Assembly (NCBI GenBank): GCA_015223225.1
Contig: JADFCQ010000002.1
Location: 310,001-374,000 of the forward strand
Origin: Acetobacteraceae bacterium H6797
Lineage (GTDB): Bacteria > Pseudomonadota > Alphaproteobacteria > Acetobacterales > Acetobacteraceae
DNA: 64,000 bases
Reading direction: 5' to 3'
The notes under the pieces are model-generated. The model did no database searches, was not told where the DNA came from, and saw nothing but the letters and a program-made list of their open reading frames with translations. Shown here one piece after another: positions 48,002 to 55,859 of the stretch (its first letter is position 1; every line of letters starts with the position of its first letter). Both the position numbers and the translations under genes were made by a program.

Positions 48002-48751
48002 TCACTCTTCGACGACGATCTGTACCCGGCCCGAGGCATAGCGGCCCACGCCCCAATCGATGGGCAGGCCATCGGGATCGACCGAGAGGGCTTCGGAGAC
48101 AAGAACCGGGCGGGCACGGGCTTGTTCCAGCAATTCCGCCTCCTCCGCCGTGGGCAGGCGGGCGGTGAGGCGCGTCCAGGCGCGGGTGTAATCCGAGACG
48201 CCGCAGGCGGCGAGCGCGTTGGAGATGGAAGGATCTTCAGCGAGCAGCGCCCGCATCCGGCCGAAGCGGGCACCGGGGAAATGATGCGTGCCGAGCACCA
48301 CCGGACGGCCATCGACCATGCCGAGGCGGTCCACCACCACCACCGGTCGGCCGGGGCGAATGCGGAGGTTCTCGGCCATTTGCGCGTCGGCCAGCGCATC
48401 AGTGACCCGGATGATGCGCCCGGCCGGCTCGCGGTTCTGCTGGCGGATACGCTCGGAGAAGCGGGTGCGCGGGCCGAGGTGGTAGTCGACCATATCCTCC
48501 GCCACGAAGGAGCCCCGCCCCTGCTCGATGCGGACCAGGCCGCGCCCTTCCAGATCCTCCATCGCGCGGCGGACGGTGTGGCGGTTCACGTTGAAGCGCG
48601 CGGAAAGCTCAGCCTCGGTCGGCAAACGCACCCCTGCGGCGAGATGGCCCGCCGCGATATCGGCCTCGATGGCCTGCGCAATCTGGCGCCAGAGCGCAAC
48701 GCCCTGACCGCGCAGCAGCGACTCATTCGGGCCGTTTAGGTCAACAGTCAT
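48002..48751 (-). CDS. phnF: GntR-family phosphonate regulator PhnF
   Basis: A 249-residue HutC-subfamily regulator. The N-terminal winged helix contains VRLPTEAELSARFNVNRHTVRRAMEDLEGRGLVRIEQGRGSFV, typical of GntR. A UTRA ligand domain follows (VVVVDRLGMVDGRPVVLGTHHF, ending VQIVVEE). The ATG at 48751 was chosen; a start at 48787 is also open and has no better ribosome-binding site. It is divergent from phnG and probably represses both directions. Confidence 0.9.
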   Translation of the reverse strand: MTVDLNGPNESLLRGQGVALWRQIAQAIEADIAAGHLAAGVRLPTEAELSARFNVNRHTVRRAMEDLEGRGLVRIEQGRGSFVAEDMVDYHLGPRTRFSERIRQQNREPAGRIIRVTDALADAQMAENLRIRPGRPVVVVDRLGMVDGRPVVLGTHHFPGARFGRMRALLAEDPSISNALAACGVSDYTRAWTRLTARLPTAEEAELLEQARARPVLVSEALSVDPDGLPIDWGVGRYASGRVQIVVEE

Positions 48752-48813
48752 GGAAAGTTCAACTCCGAGACTGGCGTTTGATGGCATGTTGCGCCAGGAT
48801 ATTCAAGCGGACA

Positions 48814-48827
48814 TCTATACGTCCAGA
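48814..48827. promoter_or_regulatory. Candidate PhnF operator
   Basis: TCTATACGTCCAGA is an imperfect palindrome (5 of 7 positions pair) in the phnF-phnG spacer. HutC-type regulators often bind TATA/AGACA-like half sites of this kind. The GACAA sequence just after it extends the similarity. Confidence 0.4.
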
Positions 48828-48864
48828 CAAATTTTCAAGTTGATGGTATCTGCGGGGAATTCGG

Positions 48865-49317
48865 ATGAACAGCACCCCTGAAATTGCGGCGCGGCAGCGC
48901 TGGATGGCCGTTCTGGCCCGCGCCAGTGCGGCCGCCATCGAGGCGCGGCTGGCCGATGCCCCCGCCCTGCCCGCCCATGCCCGGCTGCGGGGCCCCGAGA
49001 CAGGCCTCGCCATGCTGCGCGGCCGCGCGGGCGGCGATGGCAGCCCCTTCAATCTCGGCGAGATGACCGTGACCCGCTGCGCCGTCCGGCTGGAAGGCGG
49101 GCTCGTGGGCCATGCCTATATCGCCGGGCGCGACCAGAAGCAGGCCGAACTCGCTGCCCTTCTCGATGCCGCGCTGCAGGACGAGGCCCGCCGCCCCGCC
49201 CTGATGCGCGCCGTGATCGAGCCGCTGGCCGCCGAACAGGCCGAGGCCGCCGAGACGGCGCGCCGTAAGGCCGCGGCCACCCGCGTCAACTTCCTGACCA
49301 TGGCGACCATGCGATGA
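48865..49317 (+). CDS. phnG: C-P lyase subunit PhnG
   Basis: A 150-residue subunit of the C-P lyase core (PhnGHIJ). Conserved pieces include RQRWMAVLARA, GPETGLAMLRGRAGGDGSPFNLGEMTVTRCAVRL and GHAYIAGRDQKQAELAAL, all PhnG-specific. With PhnH, PhnI and PhnL it contributes to forming the ribose-1-phosphonate triphosphate from ATP. GGGGAAT precedes the ATG. The stop overlaps phnH (ATGA). Confidence 0.95.
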   Translation: MNSTPEIAARQRWMAVLARASAAAIEARLADAPALPAHARLRGPETGLAMLRGRAGGDGSPFNLGEMTVTRCAVRLEGGLVGHAYIAGRDQKQAELAALLDAALQDEARRPALMRAVIEPLAAEQAEAAETARRKAAATRVNFLTMATMR

Positions 49318-49889
49318 GCCTCACCCCCGGTTTCGCCGACCCCGTGCTCGGCGCCCAATCCTGCTTCCGGGCCCTGCTGACCGCCATGAGCCGCCCCGGC
49401 CTGGTGCAGACCATCGGCGGCCTGGCCGACCCCCCCCCGGGCCTGGATATCGCGACTGCCGGCGCCGCGCTGACGCTGCTCGATGCCGAGACGCCGCTGC
49501 ATCACGATGCGGGCGCGGCCGCCAATGAATGGCTCGCCTTCCATGCCGGCTGCCCCATGGCGGAAACGCCCGCCGAGGCCGCCTTCGTGATCGCGACCGG
49601 CGAGGCGCCGAGCCTTGCCGTGCTGAATGCCGGCACCGATGAAATCCCCGAAAGCGGTGCCACCATCATCATCCAGGTGAAGTCCCTCACCGAGGGCAGC
49701 GGCTGGCGGCTGACCGGGCCGGGCATCGAGCGCGAGCATCGCCTCGCCGTCGAGGGCCTGCCGGCGGGCTTCGCCGCCGACCGCGCCAAGCTCGCGCGGC
49801 ACTTCCCGCGCGGCGTGGATGTCGTGCTCTGCGCCGGCGACAAGCTGGCCGCCATCCCCCGCACCACCCGCATCGAGGAGACGCGCTGA
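49314..49889 (+). CDS. phnH: C-P lyase subunit PhnH
   Basis: A 191-residue core subunit with a PLP-transferase-like fold that lacks a PLP lysine. Characteristic segments are FADPVLGAQSCFRALLTAMSRPG, AAANEWLAFHAGCPMAETP and FPRGVDVVLCAGDKLAAIPRTTRIEE. A C9 tract at 49430-49438 encodes the DPPP stretch near residue 40 and is a plausible slippage site. The stop and the phnI start share one base. Confidence 0.94.
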   Translation: MSLTPGFADPVLGAQSCFRALLTAMSRPGLVQTIGGLADPPPGLDIATAGAALTLLDAETPLHHDAGAAANEWLAFHAGCPMAETPAEAAFVIATGEAPSLAVLNAGTDEIPESGATIIIQVKSLTEGSGWRLTGPGIEREHRLAVEGLPAGFAADRAKLARHFPRGVDVVLCAGDKLAAIPRTTRIEETR

Positions 49890-50974
49890 TGGCCTATGTG
49901 GCAGTCAAGGGCGGCGAGGAAGCCATCGGCAATGCCCATGCCTGGCTCGCCGAAACTCGTCGCGGCGATCAGTCGATCCCCGAGATCACACCCGAGCAGA
50001 TCACCGAGCAGCTCGGCCTTGCGGTCGATCGCGTCATGGCGGAAGGCTCCTGCTACGATCGCGGCCTCGCGGCGCTAGCCATCCGGCAGGCGCGCGGCGA
50101 CCTGATCGAGGCGGCCTTCCTGCTCCGCGCCTATCGCACCACCCTCGCCCGCTTCGGCGCGAGCGAGCCGCTGGATACGGGCGCGATGCTGGTGCGCCGC
50201 CGCGTCTCGGCCACTTACAAGGATCTGCCGGGCGGCCAGGTGCTGGGCCCGACCTTCGACTATACCCACCGCCTCATCGACTTCCCCGATGGCAAGGGCA
50301 TCGAAGCCGCGCCGGAGGCCGAGGCCAGCCACGACGCCATGCCGCGCGTGACGGAGCTTCTGGCCCGCGAGGGGCTGATGGCGCGGGAGGATATCTCCGA
50401 TGCCGAGCCGGGCGACCTGACGCGCAAGCCGCTCTCCTTCCCGGCCGACCGCTCGACGCGGCTTCAGTCCCTGGCGCGCGGCGATGAGGGCTTTCTGCTC
50501 AGCCTCGGCTATTCCACCCAGCGCGGCTACGGCAACAACCACCCCTTCGTCGGCGAGATCCGCATGGGCGAGGCGGAGGTTTTCCTGACGCCGCCGGAGT
50601 TGGGCTTTCCCGTCAGCATCGGCGACATCACCGTCACGGAATGCCAGATGGTGAACCAGTTCAAGGGCTCGCTCTCCGAGCCGCCGCAATTCACGCGCGG
50701 CTATGGCCTGGCCTTCGGGCAGGCGGAGCGCAAGGCCATGTCCATGGCACTCGTCGACCGTGCATTGCGTGCGGAAGAGCTGGGCGAGGAACGCACCGCG
50801 CCGGCGCAGAACGAGGAATTCGTTCTATATCACTGCGACAATATCGAGGCGACTGGCTTCGTCGAGCATCTCAAGCTGCCGCATTACGTGGACTTCCAGA
50901 GCGAGCTGGAAAACGTCCGCGCCATGCGCGCGCTGGCCGAGAAGAACAATGCCCAAAAGGAAGCGGCCGAATGA
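49889..50974 (+). CDS. phnI: C-P lyase subunit PhnI
   Basis: A 361-residue core subunit with nucleosidase activity that removes adenine before phosphonate attachment. PhnI pieces include YVAVKGGEEAIGNAHAWLAE, QITEQLGLAVDRVMAEGSCYDRGLAALAIRQARGDLIEAAFLLRAYRTTL and SLGYSTQRGYGNNHPFVGEIR. The length is normal. The stop overlaps phnJ by four bases (ATGA). Confidence 0.95.
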   Translation: MAYVAVKGGEEAIGNAHAWLAETRRGDQSIPEITPEQITEQLGLAVDRVMAEGSCYDRGLAALAIRQARGDLIEAAFLLRAYRTTLARFGASEPLDTGAMLVRRRVSATYKDLPGGQVLGPTFDYTHRLIDFPDGKGIEAAPEAEASHDAMPRVTELLAREGLMAREDISDAEPGDLTRKPLSFPADRSTRLQSLARGDEGFLLSLGYSTQRGYGNNHPFVGEIRMGEAEVFLTPPELGFPVSIGDITVTECQMVNQFKGSLSEPPQFTRGYGLAFGQAERKAMSMALVDRALRAEELGEERTAPAQNEEFVLYHCDNIEATGFVEHLKLPHYVDFQSELENVRAMRALAEKNNAQKEAAE

Positions 50975-51828
50975 GCGCTGATCCTGGCTATAACTTCGCC
51001 TATCTGGACGAGAACACGAAGCGGATGATCCGCCGCGGCCTGCTCAAGGCCGTGGCCATCCCGGGCCATCAGGTGCCCTTCGGCGCACGCGAAATGCCGC
51101 TGCCCTATGGCTGGGGCACGGGCGGCATCCAGGTGACGGCCAGCATCATGGGGCCGGAGGATCGGCTCAAGGTCATCGACCAGGGCGCCGACGACACCAC
51201 CAATGCCGTCTCCATCCGCCGCTTCTTCCGCCGCGTGGCGGGTGTGGCGACGACCGAGCGCACGGTCGAGGCGACCATCGTGCAGACGCGGCACCGCATT
51301 CCGGAAACACCGCTGACCGAGCAGCAGATCCTGGTCTACCAGGTGCCGCAGCCCGAGCCGCTCTACCGGCTCGAGACCAGCCGCCTCGAGACGCGCCGCA
51401 TGCATGGGCTGGCCGATTACGGCCTCATGCATGTCACGCTCTATGAGGATATCGCCAAGCACGGCCATGTCGCGACCTCCTACAGCTATCCGGTGATGGT
51501 CGGCGGCCGCTATCTGATGTCGCCCAGCCCCATCCCCGCCTTCGACAATCCGAAGATGGACATGATGCCGGCGCTGCAACTCTTCGGCGCGGGGCGCGAG
51601 AAGCGGCTCTATGCCGTGCCGCCCTATACCAGCGTGCGCAGCCTCGATTTCGAGGACCACCCCTTCCGCCCCATCCGTGCGCCCCATAGCTGCGCGCTCT
51701 GCGGCAGCGGGACGAGTTATCTCGACGAGTTGGTCACCGACGATAAGGGCGGGCGGATGTTCATCTGCTCCGACACCGACTATTGCGGCGAACGCCAGGC
51801 CGCCGCGCATAAGGAGGCCGCGGAATGA
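50971..51828 (+). CDS. phnJ: C-P lyase catalytic subunit PhnJ (radical SAM)
   Basis: The radical SAM subunit that cleaves the C-P bond. The 285-residue protein has the four PhnJ cysteines C241, C244, C266 and C272 (Cx2Cx21Cx5C; CALCGSGTSY and ICSDTDYCGE), exactly the positions known from E. coli PhnJ. The glycyl-radical residue G32 (AIPGHQVPFG) is also present. The complete set supports an active enzyme. ATGA overlaps join it to phnI and phnK. Confidence 0.97.
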   Translation: MSADPGYNFAYLDENTKRMIRRGLLKAVAIPGHQVPFGAREMPLPYGWGTGGIQVTASIMGPEDRLKVIDQGADDTTNAVSIRRFFRRVAGVATTERTVEATIVQTRHRIPETPLTEQQILVYQVPQPEPLYRLETSRLETRRMHGLADYGLMHVTLYEDIAKHGHVATSYSYPVMVGGRYLMSPSPIPAFDNPKMDMMPALQLFGAGREKRLYAVPPYTSVRSLDFEDHPFRPIRAPHSCALCGSGTSYLDELVTDDKGGRMFICSDTDYCGERQAAAHKEAAE

Positions 51829-52598
51829 GCGGGCCCATTCTCTCCGCCTCCGGCCTCAACCTGCGCTTCGGCGCGGTGCGGGCGCTGGACGATGTCGCCA
51901 TCGACATCTACCCCGGCGAGGTCGTCGCCATCGTCGGTGAATCCGGCTCGGGCAAGACGACGCTGATGCGCACCCTCTCGGGCCTCCAGGCGCCCGATAG
52001 CGGCAGCGTGCTCTACACGGGGCCCGATGGCGTCACCGAAGATATCCAGCTGATGAGCGAGGCCGCCCGCCGCCGCCTGATGCGCACGGACTGGGGCTAT
52101 GTGCACCAGAACCCGCGCGACGGGCTGCGCATGGGCGTCTCCGCCGGCGGCAATGTGGGCGAGCGGCTGATGTCGGTCGGCGCGCGGCATTACGGCGATA
52201 TCCGCAAGGCGGCCATCGAATGGCTGACCAAGGTGGAGATCGACGCGAGCCGCATCGACAGCATGCCCCGCACCTTTTCGGGCGGCATGCAGCAGAGGCT
52301 GCAGATCGCCCGCACCCTCGTCACCCATCCGCGCCTCGTCTTCATGGACGAGCCGACGGGCGGGCTCGATGTCTCGGTGCAGGCCAAGCTGCTTGACCTC
52401 ATCCGCGCCCTCGTGGCCGAACTGGGCCTGGCCGTGCTCTTCGTCACGCATGACATCGCCGCCGCCCGCCTGCTGGCCCACCGCATCCTCGTGATGCGCC
52501 ATGGCCAGGTGGTGGAACAGGGCCTGACCGACCGGGTGCTGGACGATCCGCAGCATCCTTATACCCAGCTTCTCGTCACCTCGGTGCTCGCGGCATGA
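51825..52598 (+). CDS. phnK: C-P lyase ATPase-like subunit PhnK
   Basis: A 257-residue ABC-type protein that associates with the PhnGHIJ core. Walker A is VGESGSGKTT, signature FSGGMQQRLQIA and Walker B FMDEPTGGLDVS; the closest relatives are dipeptide-type ATPases. A VTHDIAAARLLAHR switch follows. The gene overlaps phnJ and phnL by four bases each. It is not a transporter ATPase, since no permease accompanies it. Confidence 0.94.
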   Translation: MSGPILSASGLNLRFGAVRALDDVAIDIYPGEVVAIVGESGSGKTTLMRTLSGLQAPDSGSVLYTGPDGVTEDIQLMSEAARRRLMRTDWGYVHQNPRDGLRMGVSAGGNVGERLMSVGARHYGDIRKAAIEWLTKVEIDASRIDSMPRTFSGGMQQRLQIARTLVTHPRLVFMDEPTGGLDVSVQAKLLDLIRALVAELGLAVLFVTHDIAAARLLAHRILVMRHGQVVEQGLTDRVLDDPQHPYTQLLVTSVLAA

Positions 52599-53308
52599 CC
52601 CAGAAGATCCTTCTCCGCACCGAGGGCCTGCAGAAGACCTTCCGGCTGCATCTCCAGGGCGGCATCCAGCTTCCGGTGCTGCAGGATGTGGAACTCGCCG
52701 TCGCGGCGGGCGAGGCCGTGGCGCTCACCGGCCCCTCGGGCGCGGGCAAGTCCACCCTCATGCGCTGCCTCTACGGCAATTACGGCGCCGATGGCGGCCG
52801 GGTGCTGGTGCAGCACGAGGGCCGGATGGTCGATGTCGCCAATGCCGATCCGCGCGAGGTGATTGAGGTACGCCGCACCACGCTCGGCTATGTTTCGCAA
52901 TTCCTGCGCGTCATCCCCCGCGTCAGCACGCTCGACATCGTCGCCGAGCGCCTGACCGGCCAGGGCGTTCCCGCCGCCGAGGCCCGCGAGCGCGCCCGGG
53001 CCCTGCTGCTCCGCCTCAACCTGCCCGAGCGGCTGCACGGCCTCCCGCCCGCGACCTTCTCCGGCGGCGAGCAGCAGCGCGTGAACCTCGCCCGCGGCTT
53101 CGCCCCCCGCTACCCGGTGATGCTGCTCGACGAGCCGACCGCCAGCCTCGATGCCGGCAACCGCGCCGTGGTGATCGAGATGATCCGCGAGGCCAAGGCC
53201 GCCGGCGCGGCCATCATCGGCATCTTCCATGATCACGAGGTGCGGGACGCGGTCTGCGACCGGCTCTTCGAAGTCCTTCCGGTATCACGACAGATGGCAA
53301 TCGCATGA
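52595..53308 (+). CDS. phnL: C-P lyase ATPase-like subunit PhnL
   Basis: A 237-residue ABC-type subunit needed for nucleoside-triphosphate phosphonate coupling. Walker A is GPSGAGKSTLMRCLYGNY, signature FSGGEQQRVNLARG and Walker B LLDEPTASLDAGN. An HDHEVRDAVCDR H-loop follows. It is coupled to phnK and phnM through ATGA overlaps. Confidence 0.94.
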   Translation: MTQKILLRTEGLQKTFRLHLQGGIQLPVLQDVELAVAAGEAVALTGPSGAGKSTLMRCLYGNYGADGGRVLVQHEGRMVDVANADPREVIEVRRTTLGYVSQFLRVIPRVSTLDIVAERLTGQGVPAAEARERARALLLRLNLPERLHGLPPATFSGGEQQRVNLARGFAPRYPVMLLDEPTASLDAGNRAVVIEMIREAKAAGAAIIGIFHDHEVRDAVCDRLFEVLPVSRQMAIA

Positions 53309-54507
53309 ATTCGCCCCTCGACATGCTTTCTTCCGCCACGATCCCTCGCGAAAATGCGCCAATGAGCCAGATTCCCGAGACCGTCTTCACCAATGCCCGC
53401 CTGGTGCTGCCTGATAGCGTGATCCACGGGACGATCACCGTCCGCCAGGGAGCGATCGCCGAGATCGCCGAGGGCCGGAGCCAGCTTCCGGGCGCGATCG
53501 ACTGCCAGGGCGACTACCTGATCCCCGGCGTGATCGACGTGCATACCGATAATCTCGAACGCCAGGTCCAGCCCCGCGCCAATGCCCGCTGGCCCTCCCG
53601 CTCGGCCATGCTTTCGCACGATGCCCAGGTGGCCGCCGCCGGCGTGACGACGGTGCTCGACGCGCTCTGCCTCGGCGATCTCGGCTTCGACAGCGAGCGC
53701 ATCCAGACCTTCCATGACGGCGTGGCCGATCTCGACGCCCTGGCCGGCACCGGGCTGCTGAAGGTGGACCACTTCCTCCACTTCCGCTGCGAAATGCCCG
53801 CGCCCGGCATGTGGGAGCTTTTCGAGCCGGTGGCCAACCATCCGCTGCTGCGCATGGTCAGCCTGATGGATCACTCCCCCGGCGTCGGCCAGTATCGCGA
53901 CCTCGACCGCTACCGCACCATGCGCCGCCGCTCGGGCATGACCATGGAGGAGATCGAGCGCCGCATCGAGAGCCTGCTCGACCAGCGCAGCCGCGTGCGC
54001 GCGCCCCAGCGCCGCATGCTGCTCGAGGCCATGAACGGCCGGGGCATCCCGCTCGCCGCCCATGACGACTGGAACGAGGAAGAGATCACGGAGAATGCCG
54101 CCGACGGCATCCGCATCAGCGAATTCCCCGTCTCCATGGAAGCCGCCAAGGCCGCGCATGCGCATGGCATGGCGGTGATCGCCGGCGCGCCGAACCTCGT
54201 CCGCGGCGGGAGCCATTCGGGCAATGTCGCCGCCGCCGAGCTGATCGAGGCCGGCGTGGTCGATGTCTTCGCCAGCGACTATGTGCCCCCTGCCCTGATC
54301 GAAGCCGCCTGGCGCGCCCATCACCAGCTCGGCGTGCCCCTGGCCAAGGCCATCGGCATGATCACGAGCGGGCCCGCGCATATGCTGCATCTGGACGACC
54401 GCGGCGAGATCAAGACCGGCCTGCGCGCCGACCTCGTCCGCATCACACCCTTCGAGGGCACACCGGTGGTTCGCGAGGTCTATCTCGCCGGGGCGCGCGT
54501 GGCTTGA
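53305..54507 (+). CDS. phnM: RPnTP diphosphatase PhnM
   Basis: A 400-residue amidohydrolase that releases pyrophosphate from alpha-D-ribose 1-alkylphosphonate 5-triphosphate. Metal motif DVHTDNLE (78-85) matches the family; LSHDAQVAAAGVTTVLDAL, PLAAHDDWNEEEI, GAPNLVRGGSHSGN and VFASDYVPPALIEA follow. The ATG at 53305 overlaps the phnL stop; an ATG 20 codons on would give the usual 380-residue length. It is joined to the DUF1045 gene by a TTGA overlap. Confidence 0.95.
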   Translation: MNSPLDMLSSATIPRENAPMSQIPETVFTNARLVLPDSVIHGTITVRQGAIAEIAEGRSQLPGAIDCQGDYLIPGVIDVHTDNLERQVQPRANARWPSRSAMLSHDAQVAAAGVTTVLDALCLGDLGFDSERIQTFHDGVADLDALAGTGLLKVDHFLHFRCEMPAPGMWELFEPVANHPLLRMVSLMDHSPGVGQYRDLDRYRTMRRRSGMTMEEIERRIESLLDQRSRVRAPQRRMLLEAMNGRGIPLAAHDDWNEEEITENAADGIRISEFPVSMEAAKAAHAHGMAVIAGAPNLVRGGSHSGNVAAAELIEAGVVDVFASDYVPPALIEAAWRAHHQLGVPLAKAIGMITSGPAHMLHLDDRGEIKTGLRADLVRITPFEGTPVVREVYLAGARVA

Positions 54508-55187
54508 GCGCGCGCCTCGCCCTCTATTTCGCCCCGGAACTCGATGATCCGCTTCACGCCCTGGCCAGCCAATGGCTGGGGCGCGATGCCGAGACGGGCG
54601 CGAGCCTGCCGCAGCCCGCGATCGAGGGCGTCGACATGGCGGAAATCACCGCCGATGCGCGCGGCTATGGTTTCCACGGCACGCTGAAGCCGCCTTTCCG
54701 GCTCAGCATGCCCTATGCCGAGGCCCGCGCCCTGGCCGCCGACCTCGCCGCGCGCACGCAGCCCTTCGCCCTGCCGCCTTTGGCCGTGACCGACCTCAAG
54801 GGCTTTCTCGCCCTTTGCGAGATCGGCCCCTGCCCGGCACTCTACGCCTTCGCCGATGCCTGCGTGGAAGCGCTCGATCCGGCCCGCGCCCCAGCAACGC
54901 CGGAGGAAATCGCCCGCCGCCGCCCCGAGCGGCTGAGCGAGCGGGAGCGGGAATATCTGATGCGCTGGGGCTATCCCCATGTCTTCGAGAAATTCCAGTT
55001 CCACCTGACGCTCACCAAGCGCCTGCCGGATGAGGTGAAGGCCATCATCCGCCCCGCCGCCGAGGCGCATTTCGCCGGCGTCGCGGAGATGCCCCGCATG
55101 GTGAAGTCCCTCGCCCTGTTCACCCAGCCCGGCCCCGGCAAGCCCTTCACCATCGCCGAGCGCCTGCCCTTGGGAGGTACCGCATGA
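54504..55187 (+). CDS. DUF1045 phosphonate-operon protein (2H phosphoesterase fold)
   Basis: A 227-residue protein of the DUF1045 family recurrent in phn operons. Two HxT motifs of the 2H phosphoesterase superfamily are present: H58-T60 (GFHGTLKPPF) and H167-T169 (FHLTLTKRL). This superfamily includes cyclic phosphodiesterases. Because neither phnP (cyclic phosphodiesterase) nor phnN is in the operon, it could take over the 1,2-cyclic phosphate step; this is inference. It begins at TTG 54504, overlapping the phnM stop. Confidence 0.88.
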   Translation: MSARLALYFAPELDDPLHALASQWLGRDAETGASLPQPAIEGVDMAEITADARGYGFHGTLKPPFRLSMPYAEARALAADLAARTQPFALPPLAVTDLKGFLALCEIGPCPALYAFADACVEALDPARAPATPEEIARRRPERLSEREREYLMRWGYPHVFEKFQFHLTLTKRLPDEVKAIIRPAAEAHFAGVAEMPRMVKSLALFTQPGPGKPFTIAERLPLGGTA

Positions 55188-55723
55188 GCAGCGTCGTCGC
55201 CGTGGCCCGCGATGCCACCCATCGCTTCACCAAGCCGGTCTGCGAGAGCATCACCCTCCTTGCCGGGCTGGGCGTCGAGGGCGACGCGCATATGGGCGTG
55301 ACGGTGAAGCACCGCTCCCGCGTGGCGCGTGATCCGACGGTGCCGAACCTGCGTCAGGTTCACCTCATCCATGCCGAGCTGATCGAGGAACTGGTCGCCC
55401 AGGGCTTCGCGGTCTCGCCCGGCACCATGGGCGAGAATGTCACGACGCGGGGCCTGGATCTGCTGGCCCTGCCGACCGGCACGCGGCTGCGCCTGGGCGC
55501 GACGGCGCTGGTGGAGCTGACCGGGCTGCGCAATCCCTGCGCGCAGTTGGACAATTACCAGAAGGGCCTGACCAAGGCCGTGCTCGACCATGACGCCGAG
55601 GGCAATCTCATCCGCAAGGCAGGCGTGATGGCCATCGTGCTCGAGGGCGGCGAGGTGAAGGCGGGGGATGCGATCGGCGTGACCCTGCCGGAAGGCGAAC
55701 CGCAGCCGCTGAAGCCGGTCTGA
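55184..55723 (+). CDS. MOSC-domain protein
   Basis: A 179-residue single MOSC domain. The conserved cysteine C119 lies in GLRNPCAQLDNYQKGL. Other family pieces are GDAHMGVTVKHRSRV and QVHLIHAELIEELVAQGF and PGTMGENVTTRGLDL. MOSC proteins bind molybdopterin-type ligands or carry sulfur, and YiiM-like members reduce N-hydroxylated compounds. Its ATG overlaps the DUF1045 stop (ATGA), so it is translationally part of the phn operon. Its role in phosphonate use is unknown. The TGA stop forms part of the first palindrome that follows. Confidence 0.88.
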   Translation: MSSVVAVARDATHRFTKPVCESITLLAGLGVEGDAHMGVTVKHRSRVARDPTVPNLRQVHLIHAELIEELVAQGFAVSPGTMGENVTTRGLDLLALPTGTRLRLGATALVELTGLRNPCAQLDNYQKGLTKAVLDHDAEGNLIRKAGVMAIVLEGGEVKAGDAIGVTLPEGEPQPLKPV

Positions 55724-55816
55724 GGGGGCGCTGCCCCCTCAAACTCAAGACAGGCCTTGAGGGGGCGCTGCCCCCTCAAACTCGAGATACGCCTTGAGGG
55801 GGCGCCGCCCCCTCAA
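55721..55816 (+). repeat. Tandem array of three 37-bp palindromic units
   Basis: Three copies of a palindrome (GAGGGGGC paired with GCCCCCTC around GCT or GCC) begin at 55721, 55758 and 55795, a regular 37-bp period. Each is followed by AAACTC and a variable 11-base segment. The first copy starts with the MOSC stop codon. The core is the same as module A at 30.32 and 38.65 kb. Confidence 0.85.
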
Positions 55817-55829
55817 ACTCCCCGGCCGG

Positions 55830-55859
55830 CCAAAGGCCTGAGGCCTTGGAAACCCGTTA
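55830..55859 (+). repeat. Module B palindrome at the end of the ATP-grasp gene
   Basis: CCAAAGGCC pairs with GGCCTTGG around TGA; one T is missing relative to the copy at 38678. AAACCCGTTA follows, and its last three bases (55857-55859) are the reversed stop codon of the ATP-grasp gene, the same arrangement as near 38706. Confidence 0.8.

Noticed and set aside
55721..55816. A small CRISPR array
   Set aside because: The repeats are self-palindromic at full length, spacers are only about 11 bases, and no cas gene is near.
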